From Verrucomicrobiota bacterium (GTDB taxonomy: Bacteria; Verrucomicrobiota; Verrucomicrobiia; Chthoniobacterales; JAFAMB01): a stretch of DNA of 45,765 bases. Shown piece after piece: positions 24,465-33,170 of the stretch. The position numbers and the translations under genes are program-made. Numbering within the stretch: the stretch's first letter is position 1; each line of letters begins with the position of its first letter. A model generated the notes under the pieces. That model was not told where the DNA came from, did no database searches, and saw nothing but the letters and a program-made list of their open reading frames with translations. Location of the stretch: NCBI GenBank assembly GCA_019239825.1, contig JAFAZK010000001.1:1-45765 (forward strand), read 5' to 3'.

Positions 24465-25583
24465 ATGAAGCAAAAAATTCTGATTACAGGCGGAGCGGGA
24501 TTCATCGGGTCGCATGTTGCGGACGAGTTGGTAAAACATGGCTACTCCGTTCGGGTGCTGGATTCGCTGCTACCGCAAGTTCACGGCGAAGGGCGGTTGC
24601 GCCCTACCTACTTGGATCCGGCCGTTGAGTTAATTCGCGGTGATGTGAGAGACGCGGCGGCATTGGATCGCGCTCTCGAGGGAATCCATGCGGTCTTTCA
24701 TCTGGCGGCGGCGGTGGGTGTCGGTCAGAGCATGTATGAAATAGTTCGCTACACTAGCATCAATAACGGGGGCACCGCTGCGCTACTTGAGGCGATTGCC
24801 AAACGTCCGATTCATCGGTTGGTAGTCGCCTCCAGTATGAGCATTTATGGAGAGGGCCTTTATAAAAATGCCGCCGGTATTTCGATGGTGGTGAACGAAC
24901 GGCCCCTAGAGCAACTAAAGGAACGGCGCTGGGAGCTTTATTCGGAGGATGGAAAGCAATTGCAGCCGGTGGCGACTCCGGAAACTAAAGCACCAGCCCT
25001 GTCGTCCATCTATGCGCTGTCGAAATACGATCAAGAACGTATGTGTCTAACCATTGGAAGAGCTTACGAGATCCCTACCGTCGCGCTTCGCTTCTTCAAC
25101 GTTTATGGGAAGCGTCAATCTCTTTCTAATCCCTATACAGGAGTTCTAGCAATCTTCGCTTCCCGACTTCTAAATAACCAACCGCCTCTTATTAACGAAG
25201 ACGGTCATCAAAAAAGAGACTTCGTCAGCGTGCAGGACGTAGCCCGCGCCTGTCGCCTTGCTCTGGAATGCCCGAACGCCCCAGGGCAAGCCATTAACAT
25301 TGGGAGCGGCCAAGCCGTGTCCGTTTTGGAAGTGGCGGATCTTTTGGCCGAGATGTTAGAACGGAAAAATGTCGGACGCACCATTACCTTGCACTACCGT
25401 AAGGGCGATATCCGTCATTGTTTCGCCGATATCGATTTGGCTCGGAAGCTCTTGGGATATGAGCCTCAGGTAAAGCTCCAAGCGGGGATGGTCGATTTCG
25501 TGGAGTGGCTGGAGGGTCAATCCGCGGTAGATCATCTGTTAAAAGCCCGAGACGAATTATTAACGAGGGGGCTAGCGATTTGA
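24465..25583 (+). CDS. NAD-dependent sugar epimerase/dehydratase (extended SDR)
   Basis: 372 aa. GGAGFIG (9-15) binds NAD; FHLAAAVGVGQSM is the second binding strand; S123/S124 (VASSMSIYGE) and Y183/K187 (YALSKYDQ) are catalytic. LRFFNVYGKRQSLSNPYTGV and DGHQKRDFVSVQDVA are characteristic of UDP-glucose/dTDP-sugar 4-epimerases; an insert (about 130-178) resembles dTDP-L-rhamnose 4-epimerase-like proteins. It supplies a modified NDP-sugar to the glycosyltransferases. Its end overlaps the next gene by 4 nt if the TTG start is used there. Confidence 0.9.
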   Translation: MKQKILITGGAGFIGSHVADELVKHGYSVRVLDSLLPQVHGEGRLRPTYLDPAVELIRGDVRDAAALDRALEGIHAVFHLAAAVGVGQSMYEIVRYTSINNGGTAALLEAIAKRPIHRLVVASSMSIYGEGLYKNAAGISMVVNERPLEQLKERRWELYSEDGKQLQPVATPETKAPALSSIYALSKYDQERMCLTIGRAYEIPTVALRFFNVYGKRQSLSNPYTGVLAIFASRLLNNQPPLINEDGHQKRDFVSVQDVARACRLALECPNAPGQAINIGSGQAVSVLEVADLLAEMLERKNVGRTITLHYRKGDIRHCFADIDLARKLLGYEPQVKLQAGMVDFVEWLEGQSAVDHLLKARDELLTRGLAI

Positions 25584-26656
25584 AATCCGCCTTATTAAAG
25601 AAGCGTAATAAGATCGTCTTGATCACTGGCGGAGCCGGTTTCGTCGGAACGAACTTAGCAAACCATTTCCTCTCGCGGGGTTATCGGATCCGGATCTTTG
25701 ACAATCTCTCCCGCAAAGGGGTCGACCAAAATCTTCAGTGGATTTTAGATCGCGGTGGCGATCAGGTTGAATTTTTGCCTGGCGATGTCCGAGATTTTCA
25801 TGACATACGAGAGGCCGTTTCTGGAGTCGACCTGATTTACCATCTCGCTGCTCAGGTGGCAGTGACTAGCAGTCTGCTCGGGCCAGTCGAAGATTTTGAA
25901 ATTAATACGCGCGGAACATTGAACGTCCTGGAAGCAATACGCGGACAAGTGCAATCCCCACCTCTGATTTACACTTCTACCAATAAAGTATATGGCGGTC
26001 TCCATGATCTTATTCTGCGCGAAAAGACGACGCGTTATTTCGCCCCGAATAGTCGATACCGGTCGATTTCTGAAAACCGACAGTTAGACTTTCACAGTCC
26101 TTATGGCTGTTCTAAGGGAGCGGCCGATCAATACGTGCGAGACTATGCGCGCAGTTTTGGTCTTCGAACGATCGTGTTTCGCATGAGTTGCATCTACGGA
26201 CCGCACCAATTCGGCAATGAGGATCAAGGTTGGGTGGCTCATTTCCTGATCCGAGCCTCACAAGGCGAGCCAATCACGATTTATGGCGACGGCAAGCAGG
26301 TGCGCGATATCTTGTTTGTCGAAGATTTAGTCGAGGCCTGCTACCTGGCCTATCAAAACATCGACAGGCTCGCCGGCAGTGTTTTTAACATGGGTGGCGG
26401 CGCGCACAATACGATTAGTTTGTTGGAGTTGTTAAAGGTAATCCGGGATATCACTGGCTCGACGCTAAAGACAAGTTTTGCCAATGCCCGGGAAGGAGAC
26501 CAGCGCTACTATGTGAGTGATACCAGCGCTTTTACCAGCCGGACCGGCTGGAGCGCCAAGGTCGGCATTGGTCAGGGAATCAACAAACTGTATGCCTGGA
26601 TCGTCAAAAACCGGGCAGCTCAGTCAGAACCCAGTTTAGTGAGGGCAGCGGCATGA
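25580..26656 (+). CDS. NAD-dependent sugar epimerase, CDP-paratose 2-epimerase-like
   Basis: About 358 aa from TTG 25580, which overlaps the upstream stop as TTGA and has GAGGGG at 25565-25570. An ATG at 25505 would add 25 poorly conserved residues deep inside the upstream gene. GGAGFVG (17-23) binds NAD, STNKVYGG (133-140) is a signature of tyvelose/paratose 2-epimerase-like SDRs, and Y175/K179 (PYGCSK) are catalytic. SCIYGPHQFGNEDQGWVAHF and YGDGKQVRDILFVEDL follow the same subfamily. It likely inverts C2 of a nucleotide sugar. The exact nucleotide is uncertain. Confidence 0.9.
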   Translation: MKSALLKKRNKIVLITGGAGFVGTNLANHFLSRGYRIRIFDNLSRKGVDQNLQWILDRGGDQVEFLPGDVRDFHDIREAVSGVDLIYHLAAQVAVTSSLLGPVEDFEINTRGTLNVLEAIRGQVQSPPLIYTSTNKVYGGLHDLILREKTTRYFAPNSRYRSISENRQLDFHSPYGCSKGAADQYVRDYARSFGLRTIVFRMSCIYGPHQFGNEDQGWVAHFLIRASQGEPITIYGDGKQVRDILFVEDLVEACYLAYQNIDRLAGSVFNMGGGAHNTISLLELLKVIRDITGSTLKTSFANAREGDQRYYVSDTSAFTSRTGWSAKVGIGQGINKLYAWIVKNRAAQSEPSLVRAAA

Positions 26657-27621
26657 ACCATGGAGAGATGCGAGCCGCGGTTCTGATTGAACCAAAATGT
26701 TTTTCGCTGCGCTACGTCCCACGGCCTGAGGTGGGGTCTCAACAAGTTTGCGTTCGGCTGGAAGGCTGTGGCGTTTGCGCCTCAAACCTGTCTCCGTGGG
26801 AAGGGAAATCTTGGTTCTCCTACCCGATGGAACCGGGTGCGCCCGGGCACGAGGCGTGGGGGAGAGTGTATAGCGTCGGACAGAAGGCGACACGATTTAG
26901 TCCAGGTGATCGGGTTGGTTTGTTGTCCCTGCACGCCTTCGCCGAGTACGACGTAGCCGACGAAACTGCGGTGGTGAAATTGCCGAAGGACTCTGATAGC
27001 AACGCGTTTCCGGCCGAACCCCTAGGCTGCGCGATGAATGTTTTTCATCGAGCCAAGATAAAGCGAGGTCAGCGGATCGCGATTGTAGGAATTGGTTTTC
27101 TGGGCGCAACCGTTTTGCAGTTGGCCACCTCTGTCGGCGCGACCGTGATTGCAATAACTCGGCGGACAGACACGCTGCAATTGGCCAAGAGTTACGGGGC
27201 GAGCGAATGCCTTGTGATGAACGATCACGCTCGAGTTATCGACCAAGTAAAACAAATCACGGGAGGGCGATTCTGTGACGTCGTGATTGAGGCGGCGGGA
27301 AAACAATGGCCGCTCGACTTAGCGGCCGAAATCACTGCGGAACGAGGCAGACTGATCATAGCAGGTTATCATCAAGATGGTCCTCGCCAGGTGAATATGC
27401 AGCTTTGGAATTGGCGTGGAATTGACGTTGTCAACGCGCATGAACGCGATCCGGAAATCTACCGGCAGGGGATGCAAGCTGCCGCTGAAGCGGTTGCGAG
27501 CGGCCGGCTCAATCCTGCGCCGTTATACACGCATCGTTACCCTTTGGATCAGATCGGTGATGCATTCGAGACTGCACTGAAGCGTCCCGAGGGCTTTATG
27601 AAAGCCCTGGTAATGTTTTGA
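26653..27621 (+). CDS. Zinc-type MDR dehydrogenase of the sugar cassette
   Basis: 322 aa. Catalytic zinc site: C39 or C42 (EGCGVCASN), H66/E67 (PGHEAWG), and E122 (AEPLGC). The four-Cys structural zinc lobe is missing, which shortens the protein against the usual about 340-350. The Rossmann motif is GIGFLG (146-151), followed by AITRR, where the acidic NAD-selective residue is replaced by Thr-Arg-Arg, hinting at NADP(H). It overlaps the epimerase by ATGA (26653-26656). It probably oxidises or reduces a sugar hydroxyl during nucleotide-sugar remodelling. Confidence 0.87.
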   Translation: MNHGEMRAAVLIEPKCFSLRYVPRPEVGSQQVCVRLEGCGVCASNLSPWEGKSWFSYPMEPGAPGHEAWGRVYSVGQKATRFSPGDRVGLLSLHAFAEYDVADETAVVKLPKDSDSNAFPAEPLGCAMNVFHRAKIKRGQRIAIVGIGFLGATVLQLATSVGATVIAITRRTDTLQLAKSYGASECLVMNDHARVIDQVKQITGGRFCDVVIEAAGKQWPLDLAAEITAERGRLIIAGYHQDGPRQVNMQLWNWRGIDVVNAHERDPEIYRQGMQAAAEAVASGRLNPAPLYTHRYPLDQIGDAFETALKRPEGFMKALVMF

Positions 27622-27624
27622 ACG

Positions 27625-28767
27625 ATGTTCCCCAAAACGATCTTGATGACGACCGACACGGTCGGCGGAGTGTGGAACTACAGCCTTCAACTCTCCCAGC
27701 AGTTGAGCGCGCGCGGAGTAAGAATCGCTCTCGCCACTATGGGAGAGATACCCTCCCGCGGTCAAAACGAGGCGGTAAAAAAGATTTCGAACCTGGTTTT
27801 ATTCAGCAGCAGCTATCGCCTGGAATGGATGGAAGACCCGTGGGACGATGTGGCTGCGGCAGGCGCTTGGTTACTCAAACTGGAGAGGAAGGTGCAGGCC
27901 GACATCATCCACTTAAACGGCTATGCCCACGGTGCGCTGGCTTGGAAAGCGCCGGTATGCACCGTGGCCCATTCCTGCGTCTTAAGCTGGTGGGAAGCAG
28001 TGCTGCATCAGCCTGCGCCGGCGTCATGGTCTCGCTATCGCGCTGTCGTGTCGGAGGGTATCCGGTGCAGCGATCGTTTGGTAGCTCCCTCGAACGCCAT
28101 GCTAAATGCGCTCCAAAAGTTTTATGGCTGCTTGCCCCCCGCCTCGGTGATTTACAACGGGGTTGCCTCGGAGCGATTCCGTCCCGCGGAAAAGTGGCCA
28201 ATGGTATTCAGCGCGGGACGGATATGGGATAAAGCAAAAAACATCGAAGCAATCGCCCAGTGCGCAGCGGTACTACCTTGGCGATTCGTGATCGCCGGCG
28301 AAGGGAGCCTCCCTGGTCAAATGCCGAACAACGTGGTGTTGATCGGAAAGGTGTCTTCAGAGGTAATTGCTCACTATATGTCGTTCGCTTCCATTTACTG
28401 TCTGCCCGCGCGATATGAGCCGTTCGGGCTCTCGGTCCTGGAGGCAGCGCTTTCCGGATGTGCCCTCGTTCTCGGAGATATTGAATCGTTACGCGAACTA
28501 TGGGAGGGAGCCGCAGTCTTTGTTTCTCCCGATGATAAAACTGCCCTGGAGCGAGAGCTTAAAAGGCTGATGGAAAATGAGGGGCATCGAAAAGCGCTCG
28601 GTAAGCTTGCGCGCCGCCGCGCTAGACGTTTTACGGCGGAACGAATCGCTTCGGCCTACCTGCGACTATACCGCCAGATGCTGCCTTGGACCCGATCGAG
28701 TCTTTCTCTGTCTGCCTTCAAAGGAAGGCAAAACCTCCAGACGCGTTTTAGGGACAGCAGTCGATGA
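27625..28767 (+). CDS. Family 4 glycosyltransferase, second in cassette
   Basis: 380 aa GT-B enzyme. The N-terminal domain has TTDTVGGVWNYSLQL and IIHLNGYAHGALAW. The donor domain starts with SAGRIWDKAKN (196-206), and E265/E273 (YEPFGLSVLEAALSGCALV) form the E-x7-E motif. The C-terminus extends about 25 residues past the fold with a basic tail. It starts three bases after the dehydrogenase stop and overlaps the first CgeB-like gene by 4 nt. Confidence 0.9.
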   Translation: MFPKTILMTTDTVGGVWNYSLQLSQQLSARGVRIALATMGEIPSRGQNEAVKKISNLVLFSSSYRLEWMEDPWDDVAAAGAWLLKLERKVQADIIHLNGYAHGALAWKAPVCTVAHSCVLSWWEAVLHQPAPASWSRYRAVVSEGIRCSDRLVAPSNAMLNALQKFYGCLPPASVIYNGVASERFRPAEKWPMVFSAGRIWDKAKNIEAIAQCAAVLPWRFVIAGEGSLPGQMPNNVVLIGKVSSEVIAHYMSFASIYCLPARYEPFGLSVLEAALSGCALVLGDIESLRELWEGAAVFVSPDDKTALERELKRLMENEGHRKALGKLARRRARRFTAERIASAYLRLYRQMLPWTRSSLSLSAFKGRQNLQTRFRDSSR

Positions 28768-29846
28768 GATTCGTCCTTTTTTATCATTCCTTGGTTTCAG
28801 ACTGGAATCACGGGAATGCCCACTTTCTTCGGGGCATCGCTGCAGAATTATTGGAGCGGGGACATCGGGTCGACATCTTTGAGCCGGCCAATGGTTGGAG
28901 CTTACAGAATCTGCGCGCAAGCTTTGGTGAAGCGCCGTTGAAAGCGTTCGCCAATGCTTACCCAACGTTAACTTCTACCTCCTATCACCATCTGAACCTA
29001 AAAAAAGTGTTAGCGGACGCCGATGTGGTGATTGTCCACGAATGGAATAATCCTGAGTTAGTTGCTGCGATCGGAGCGGAACGCCAGTTCGCTGGTTTCA
29101 CGCTTTTCTTTCATGACACGCATCACCGAGCAGTCACCGCCCGGGCACAGATGCAGGCTTACGATCTGCGATTCTACGACGGTGTTTTAGCTTACGGCCG
29201 GATACTCACGGAACTCTATTTGCAAGTGGGGTGGACGAGAAGAGCTTGGACCTGGCATGAAGCAGCGGATATTCGAATTTTCCGGCCGCTGCCGGAGATT
29301 CGCCAGACAGAGGATGTCGTCTGGATCGGCAATTGGGGTGACGATGAACGGGACGCAGAGCTCAGTGAGTTTTTCATTCAACCGGTGAAAGCGCTGGGCT
29401 GTAAGGCAGCGGCCTATGGAGTCAGATACCCAGCCGAGGCGCTAGAGCATCTGGCGGACGCGGGAATCGGGTTTCGCGGGTGGGTTCCGAACTTCCAGGT
29501 GCCGCAGGTTTTCGCAACGGCTCGGGTGACAGTGCATATTCCTAGGCGCCCTTACGTACAAGCCCTACCGGGAATCCCGACCATTCGACCCTTCGAAGCA
29601 TTGGCCTGCGGGATACCGCTAGTAACCTCTCCTTGGCTTGACAGCGAGGGCTTATTTACGGCCGGTAAAGACTATGCCCTGGCTCGGAGTGGAAAGGAAA
29701 TGACCCAGTACTTGGGCGCAGCCCTCGCGGATCCACGGTCGGCCCGAGAGCGAGCAGCGAACGGATTAAAGACGATTCGAGCGCGGCACACCTGTGCTCA
29801 TCGCGTTGACCAGCTTTTGGAGATCTGCGAAGGGCTTGCCCAATGA
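28764..29846 (+). CDS. CgeB-like glycosyltransferase 1
   Basis: 360 aa. The opening, SDWNHGNAHFLRGIAAELL with RGHRVDIFEP, matches the consensus shared by all four CgeB-like proteins here (S-x-W-x-x-G-x-A-x-x-x-R, later G-H and F-E). The second half has VVWIGNWGDDE, GWVPNFQVPQVFATARVTVHIPRR and IRPFEALACGIPLVTSPW, the donor-binding GT-B half seen in spore-maturation protein CgeB. It differs from the other three in having FHDTHHRAVT where they have a DxDxP motif, so its substrate may differ. ATGA overlaps on both sides. Confidence 0.87.
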   Translation: MRFVLFYHSLVSDWNHGNAHFLRGIAAELLERGHRVDIFEPANGWSLQNLRASFGEAPLKAFANAYPTLTSTSYHHLNLKKVLADADVVIVHEWNNPELVAAIGAERQFAGFTLFFHDTHHRAVTARAQMQAYDLRFYDGVLAYGRILTELYLQVGWTRRAWTWHEAADIRIFRPLPEIRQTEDVVWIGNWGDDERDAELSEFFIQPVKALGCKAAAYGVRYPAEALEHLADAGIGFRGWVPNFQVPQVFATARVTVHIPRRPYVQALPGIPTIRPFEALACGIPLVTSPWLDSEGLFTAGKDYALARSGKEMTQYLGAALADPRSARERAANGLKTIRARHTCAHRVDQLLEICEGLAQ

Positions 29847-30925
29847 AGAAGCGCTTCAGTTTCGCTTTTTTTGGATCCAGCCTAGTGTCGGCTTTTTGGA
29901 ACGGAGCGGCCACTTACTACCGTGGCATTATCCACGCCCTCTATCGGCTGGGTCATTCGATCACCTTTTTCGAACCGGATGCACTGGATCGCCAACAGCA
30001 CCGAGATATTGCCGATCCCCCGTGGGCAAAGGTCGTGGTATATCCGCCCACCTTCTCTGGAATGCAGGCGGCGCTTAATCAGGCTCGGGAAGCTAACGTA
30101 ATCGTCAAGACCAGCGGCGTCGGAATCTTTGATGAAGAGCTCGAAGCGGCGGTGCTGGTTTTAAAAAAGCCGGACAACGTCGTCCTGTTCTGGGATGTGG
30201 ACGCGCCGGCGACTCTCGATCGAGTACTACAGGACGAGCAGGATCCCTTTCGTCAGCTGATCCCGCGATTCGATGCGGTGATGACCTATGGAGGCGGAGA
30301 GCCAGTGATTCAAGCCTATGAAAGTTTAGGAGCCAAACTCTGCGTCCCCATTTATAATGCTTTAGATCCCTCCGTGCATACCCCCGTCGCCCGGGACGAG
30401 AGCTTTGCTGCGGACCTTTCATTTTTAGGAAACAGATTGCCTGATCGGGAGGTTAGGGTAGACGAATTCTTCCTTCGAGCTGCCCAACTGTCTCCGCGCT
30501 ATCGGTTTTTGTTAGGAGGCAGCGGATGGAAAGATAAATCACTTCCTCAAAACGTGAAATATGTAGGTCACGTCTATACCGAATACCACAATGTCTTCAA
30601 TTGCTCGCCGCGAGCCGTCCTGAATATTAATCGCGCCAGCATGGCGCGTTACGGATTTTCACCGCCGACTCGCCTCTTTGAAGTTGCCGGCGCCGCTGCG
30701 TGTCTGATCACCGACGAGTGGGTCGGACTCGAACATTTTCTTCGGCCAGGCCATGAGGTATTGGTCGCGCAAAATGGTGCAGAAGTCGCAACGATTTTGC
30801 AGCAGTTAGACGCGGGGCAGGCGAACCGGATTGGTCAGGCTGCTCGCGCCAGAGTGCTCGCAGAACACACTTATCAGCACCGGGCGAGTCTTGTTGAAAG
30901 AACGCTGCAAGAACTGGCTCTATGA
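29843..30925 (+). CDS. CgeB-like glycosyltransferase 2
   Basis: 360 aa. The N-terminus SAFWNGAATYYRGIIHALYRLGHSITFFEP is the paralogue consensus. A WDVDAPATL motif (117-125, Asp118 and Asp120) aligns with the same motif in copies 3 and 4 and may bind metal or nucleotide. LSFLGNRLPDR begins the second Rossmann domain and RLFEVAGAAACLITDEWVGLEHF closes the donor site, followed by GHEVLVAQN. No membrane segment. CgeB-type proteins in Bacillus act on spore-surface glycans; nothing else here suggests sporulation. Confidence 0.88.
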   Translation: MKKRFSFAFFGSSLVSAFWNGAATYYRGIIHALYRLGHSITFFEPDALDRQQHRDIADPPWAKVVVYPPTFSGMQAALNQAREANVIVKTSGVGIFDEELEAAVLVLKKPDNVVLFWDVDAPATLDRVLQDEQDPFRQLIPRFDAVMTYGGGEPVIQAYESLGAKLCVPIYNALDPSVHTPVARDESFAADLSFLGNRLPDREVRVDEFFLRAAQLSPRYRFLLGGSGWKDKSLPQNVKYVGHVYTEYHNVFNCSPRAVLNINRASMARYGFSPPTRLFEVAGAAACLITDEWVGLEHFLRPGHEVLVAQNGAEVATILQQLDAGQANRIGQAARARVLAEHTYQHRASLVERTLQELAL

Positions 30926-32001
30926 GACTAGTCGTACTGGGCCTTTCGATTACTTCGTCCTGGGGAAACGGCCATGCTACTACCTACCGTGCGTTACTGA
31001 GTGCATTGAATGAGCTCGGCTGTGATATCCTGTTTCTTGAGCGCGATCTGCCTTGGTATGCGGCAAACCGGGATGCGCCCAACCTGCCTTTCTGCCGAAT
31101 TGAGCTGTATCAAGATCGCGAAGATCTGCGTTTGCGTTTCGGCGAAACGATACGATCGGCAGACGCAGTGCTCGTGGGGTCTTATGTACCGGACGGGGTG
31201 GCCGTGGGGGAATTGGTGAACGCCACGGCCGAAGGAGTCACTGCATTCTATGACATCGATACTCCTGTCACCCTGGCAAAATTGCAACGCGGTGACGACG
31301 AGTATCTCAGCCGGAAACTAATCCGAAAATATAACGTCTATTTTTCTTTTACCGGTGGTCCCATCTTAGATCAGCTGGAACGCAAATATGGTTCTCCAGC
31401 AGCTCGCCCCCTTTACTGCTCCGCCGATGATCGCTTCTACTATCCGGAGTCGCTGCCGGAACGCTGGGCGCTGGGTTACCTCGGTACCTATAGTCCGGAT
31501 AGACAGAACGGTGTGGAGCAGTTCCTGATCGCTCCGGCGCTGTGTTTGCCTCTGCAAGAGTTCGTGGCGGCCGGTCCCAGTTATCCCAAGACGATTTCGT
31601 GGCCGCCCAATGTGAGGCGAATCGATCATCTCCCGCCTGACCAGCACCGGAAATTTTACTGCGCTCAGAAATTTACCTTGAATCTGACTCGCGCAGATAT
31701 GCGTCGGGCGGGGTATTCGCCGAGCGTTCGCCTCTTCGAGGCGGCAGCTTGTGGGGTTCCCATCATTAGCGACCGGTGGGACGGAATAGAAACTTTCTTC
31801 AACGACCGGCGTGAAATCCTGTTGGTTCGCTCGACCCGCGAGGTCGTTCAACTCTTAAGGGAACTGCCGGATCAAGAACGCGAAATGATCGGTGCTCGGG
31901 CTCGTGAAAAAGTCATGAGAGAGCATTCAGCAAAACGCAGAGCAGAAGAATTCCTTGCCTCTCTCGCCGAAGCCAAAAAACAGTTTCGAGCAATTGCATG
32001 A
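30922..32001 (+). CDS. CgeB-like glycosyltransferase 3
   Basis: 359 aa. SSWGNGHATTYRALLSAL (12-29) and FLERD (38-42) open the protein; YDIDTPVTL at 110-118 carries D111 and D113. The second domain has LGYLGTYSPDRQ, NVRRIDHLPPDQH, and RLFEAAACGVPIISDRWDGIETFF. It is the closest relative of the lone copy at 35044: I count 54 identities in the first 120 aligned residues without gaps. ATGA overlaps join it to copy 2 and to the methyltransferase. Confidence 0.9.
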   Translation: MRLVVLGLSITSSWGNGHATTYRALLSALNELGCDILFLERDLPWYAANRDAPNLPFCRIELYQDREDLRLRFGETIRSADAVLVGSYVPDGVAVGELVNATAEGVTAFYDIDTPVTLAKLQRGDDEYLSRKLIRKYNVYFSFTGGPILDQLERKYGSPAARPLYCSADDRFYYPESLPERWALGYLGTYSPDRQNGVEQFLIAPALCLPLQEFVAAGPSYPKTISWPPNVRRIDHLPPDQHRKFYCAQKFTLNLTRADMRRAGYSPSVRLFEAAACGVPIISDRWDGIETFFNDRREILLVRSTREVVQLLRELPDQEREMIGARAREKVMREHSAKRRAEEFLASLAEAKKQFRAIA

Positions 32002-32828
32002 AGGTGAAGTCATTGGAACTACAAATTCAAAAATTAGGTCCGTGGTTTCATAACCTGCATCTGCCCTCAGGAGTGCAAACCGCCCCTGAGCATCCCTTGG
32101 GTGACTTTCCCTCGTTCAAATGGCAACAGATCTCTCCTTATCTGCCCTCGGACCTCACCGGTTGGAAAGTCTTAGATATCGGCTGCAACGCGGGATTTTA
32201 CTCCTTTGAACTCACCAAAAGAGGGGCCTCGGTTGTCGGAATTGACTATGATATCCGATATCTGCGCCAGGCGCGTTGGGCAGCAAAAACCCTGAGATTA
32301 CAGCCAACCCCAGTCTTTCGGCACGAAACAGTTTACGGATTGGCCGCAGACAAAGAAGCCTTTGATCTTGTTGTCTTCATGGGGGTTTTTTATCACCTGC
32401 GTTATCCTTTGCTTGGCCTTGACATTGCCGCTCGAAAAGCGCGCCGCCTTCTGTTGTTTCAGTCGCTCACGATTCCGGATATAGAATTGACTAACGGCGC
32501 TCGGGATAATGCAGGCAGTCTAAGCCGTTTGTCTCAGCGAGAGGAGATCGCTGCTCCCGGATGGCCGAGAATGGCGTTTATTGAGGATGGTTTTGCCGGC
32601 GATCCAACCAATTGGTGGATCCCCAATCGCAGCGCGATTCACGCGATGCTGCGTTCAAGTGGGTTAAAAGTCATCGCTGAGCCGGAACCGGAAATCTTTG
32701 TTTGCGAGGCCGATCCCGCCGCTGCCGTATCCCCCTTTGCCGAGGCGGACTATCAAGCCGTGACGAAGGTCAGCGCGGGTTTCACAAAAGCAAAAAACGT
32801 GAGGTCGGCGGCCAACGGTTCCCGCTGA
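31998..32828 (+). CDS. SAM-dependent methyltransferase, TIGR04290 (Rta_06860)-like
   Basis: 276 aa. Motif I is VLDIGCNAGFYSFELTKRG (58-76), then VVGIDYDIRYLRQA. FDLVVFMGVFYHLRYPLLGLD resembles the CmoB-type core. The distinctive features WFHNLHLPSGVQTAPEHPLGDFP at the N-terminus and DPTNWWIPNRSAIHAMLRSSGL near the C-terminus match the family I remember as TIGR04290, typically found among glycosyltransferase genes. It is the last gene of the cassette, coupled by ATGA to CgeB-like copy 3. It presumably O-methylates the sugar product. Confidence 0.85.
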   Translation: MKVKSLELQIQKLGPWFHNLHLPSGVQTAPEHPLGDFPSFKWQQISPYLPSDLTGWKVLDIGCNAGFYSFELTKRGASVVGIDYDIRYLRQARWAAKTLRLQPTPVFRHETVYGLAADKEAFDLVVFMGVFYHLRYPLLGLDIAARKARRLLLFQSLTIPDIELTNGARDNAGSLSRLSQREEIAAPGWPRMAFIEDGFAGDPTNWWIPNRSAIHAMLRSSGLKVIAEPEPEIFVCEADPAAAVSPFAEADYQAVTKVSAGFTKAKNVRSAANGSR

Positions 32829-32897
32829 CCCCGGTTCTACAATCGTGAGTGCCGAGATAAATTGATGAACGGTGGGCTAGCGTAAAAGCCAGCACAT

Positions 32898-33164
32898 CTA
32901 CTGAGAACCAGCGACTGGCAAGAAATCGGGATAATGCCACAGAATAAAATCGCCCACCGCCCGGCGGGCAATCTCTCCTTGTTCCTTGCCCATCCAAAGA
33001 ACTGGGGGAACCGACAGAAACCATTCCCGCAAGATTGCCTCAAACAAATCGTTTCTGGACTGCCCTAACGCCTCACTTTGTGTCAGCAACCATCGAGCCT
33101 GAAAAATCGTCAAATGCTCACCGATGAACGAGCCTGGCGACTCGTCTGAATCATTGGCCCACAT
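32898..33164 (-). CDS. Small hypothetical protein coupled to the DUF892 gene
   Basis: 88 aa. It starts six bases after the stop of the upstream ferritin-like gene on the same strand. Composition is protein-like, with aromatic and acidic residues spaced as in helices (ARWLLTQSEAL, NDLFEAILREWFLSVPPVLWMGKEQGEIA). No known motif. No Shine-Dalgarno is evident, so expression may depend on translational coupling. It could be spurious, but nothing else explains the 340-base gap. Confidence 0.45.
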   Translation of the reverse strand: MWANDSDESPGSFIGEHLTIFQARWLLTQSEALGQSRNDLFEAILREWFLSVPPVLWMGKEQGEIARRAVGDFILWHYPDFLPVAGSQ

Positions 33165-33170
33165 AACCGG

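Noticed and set aside
25505..25579. ATG 25505 as start of the second epimerase
   Set aside because: It would overlap the upstream gene by 79 bases and add 25 atypical residues; TTG 25580 has a good GAGGGG and a TTGA stop-start overlap.
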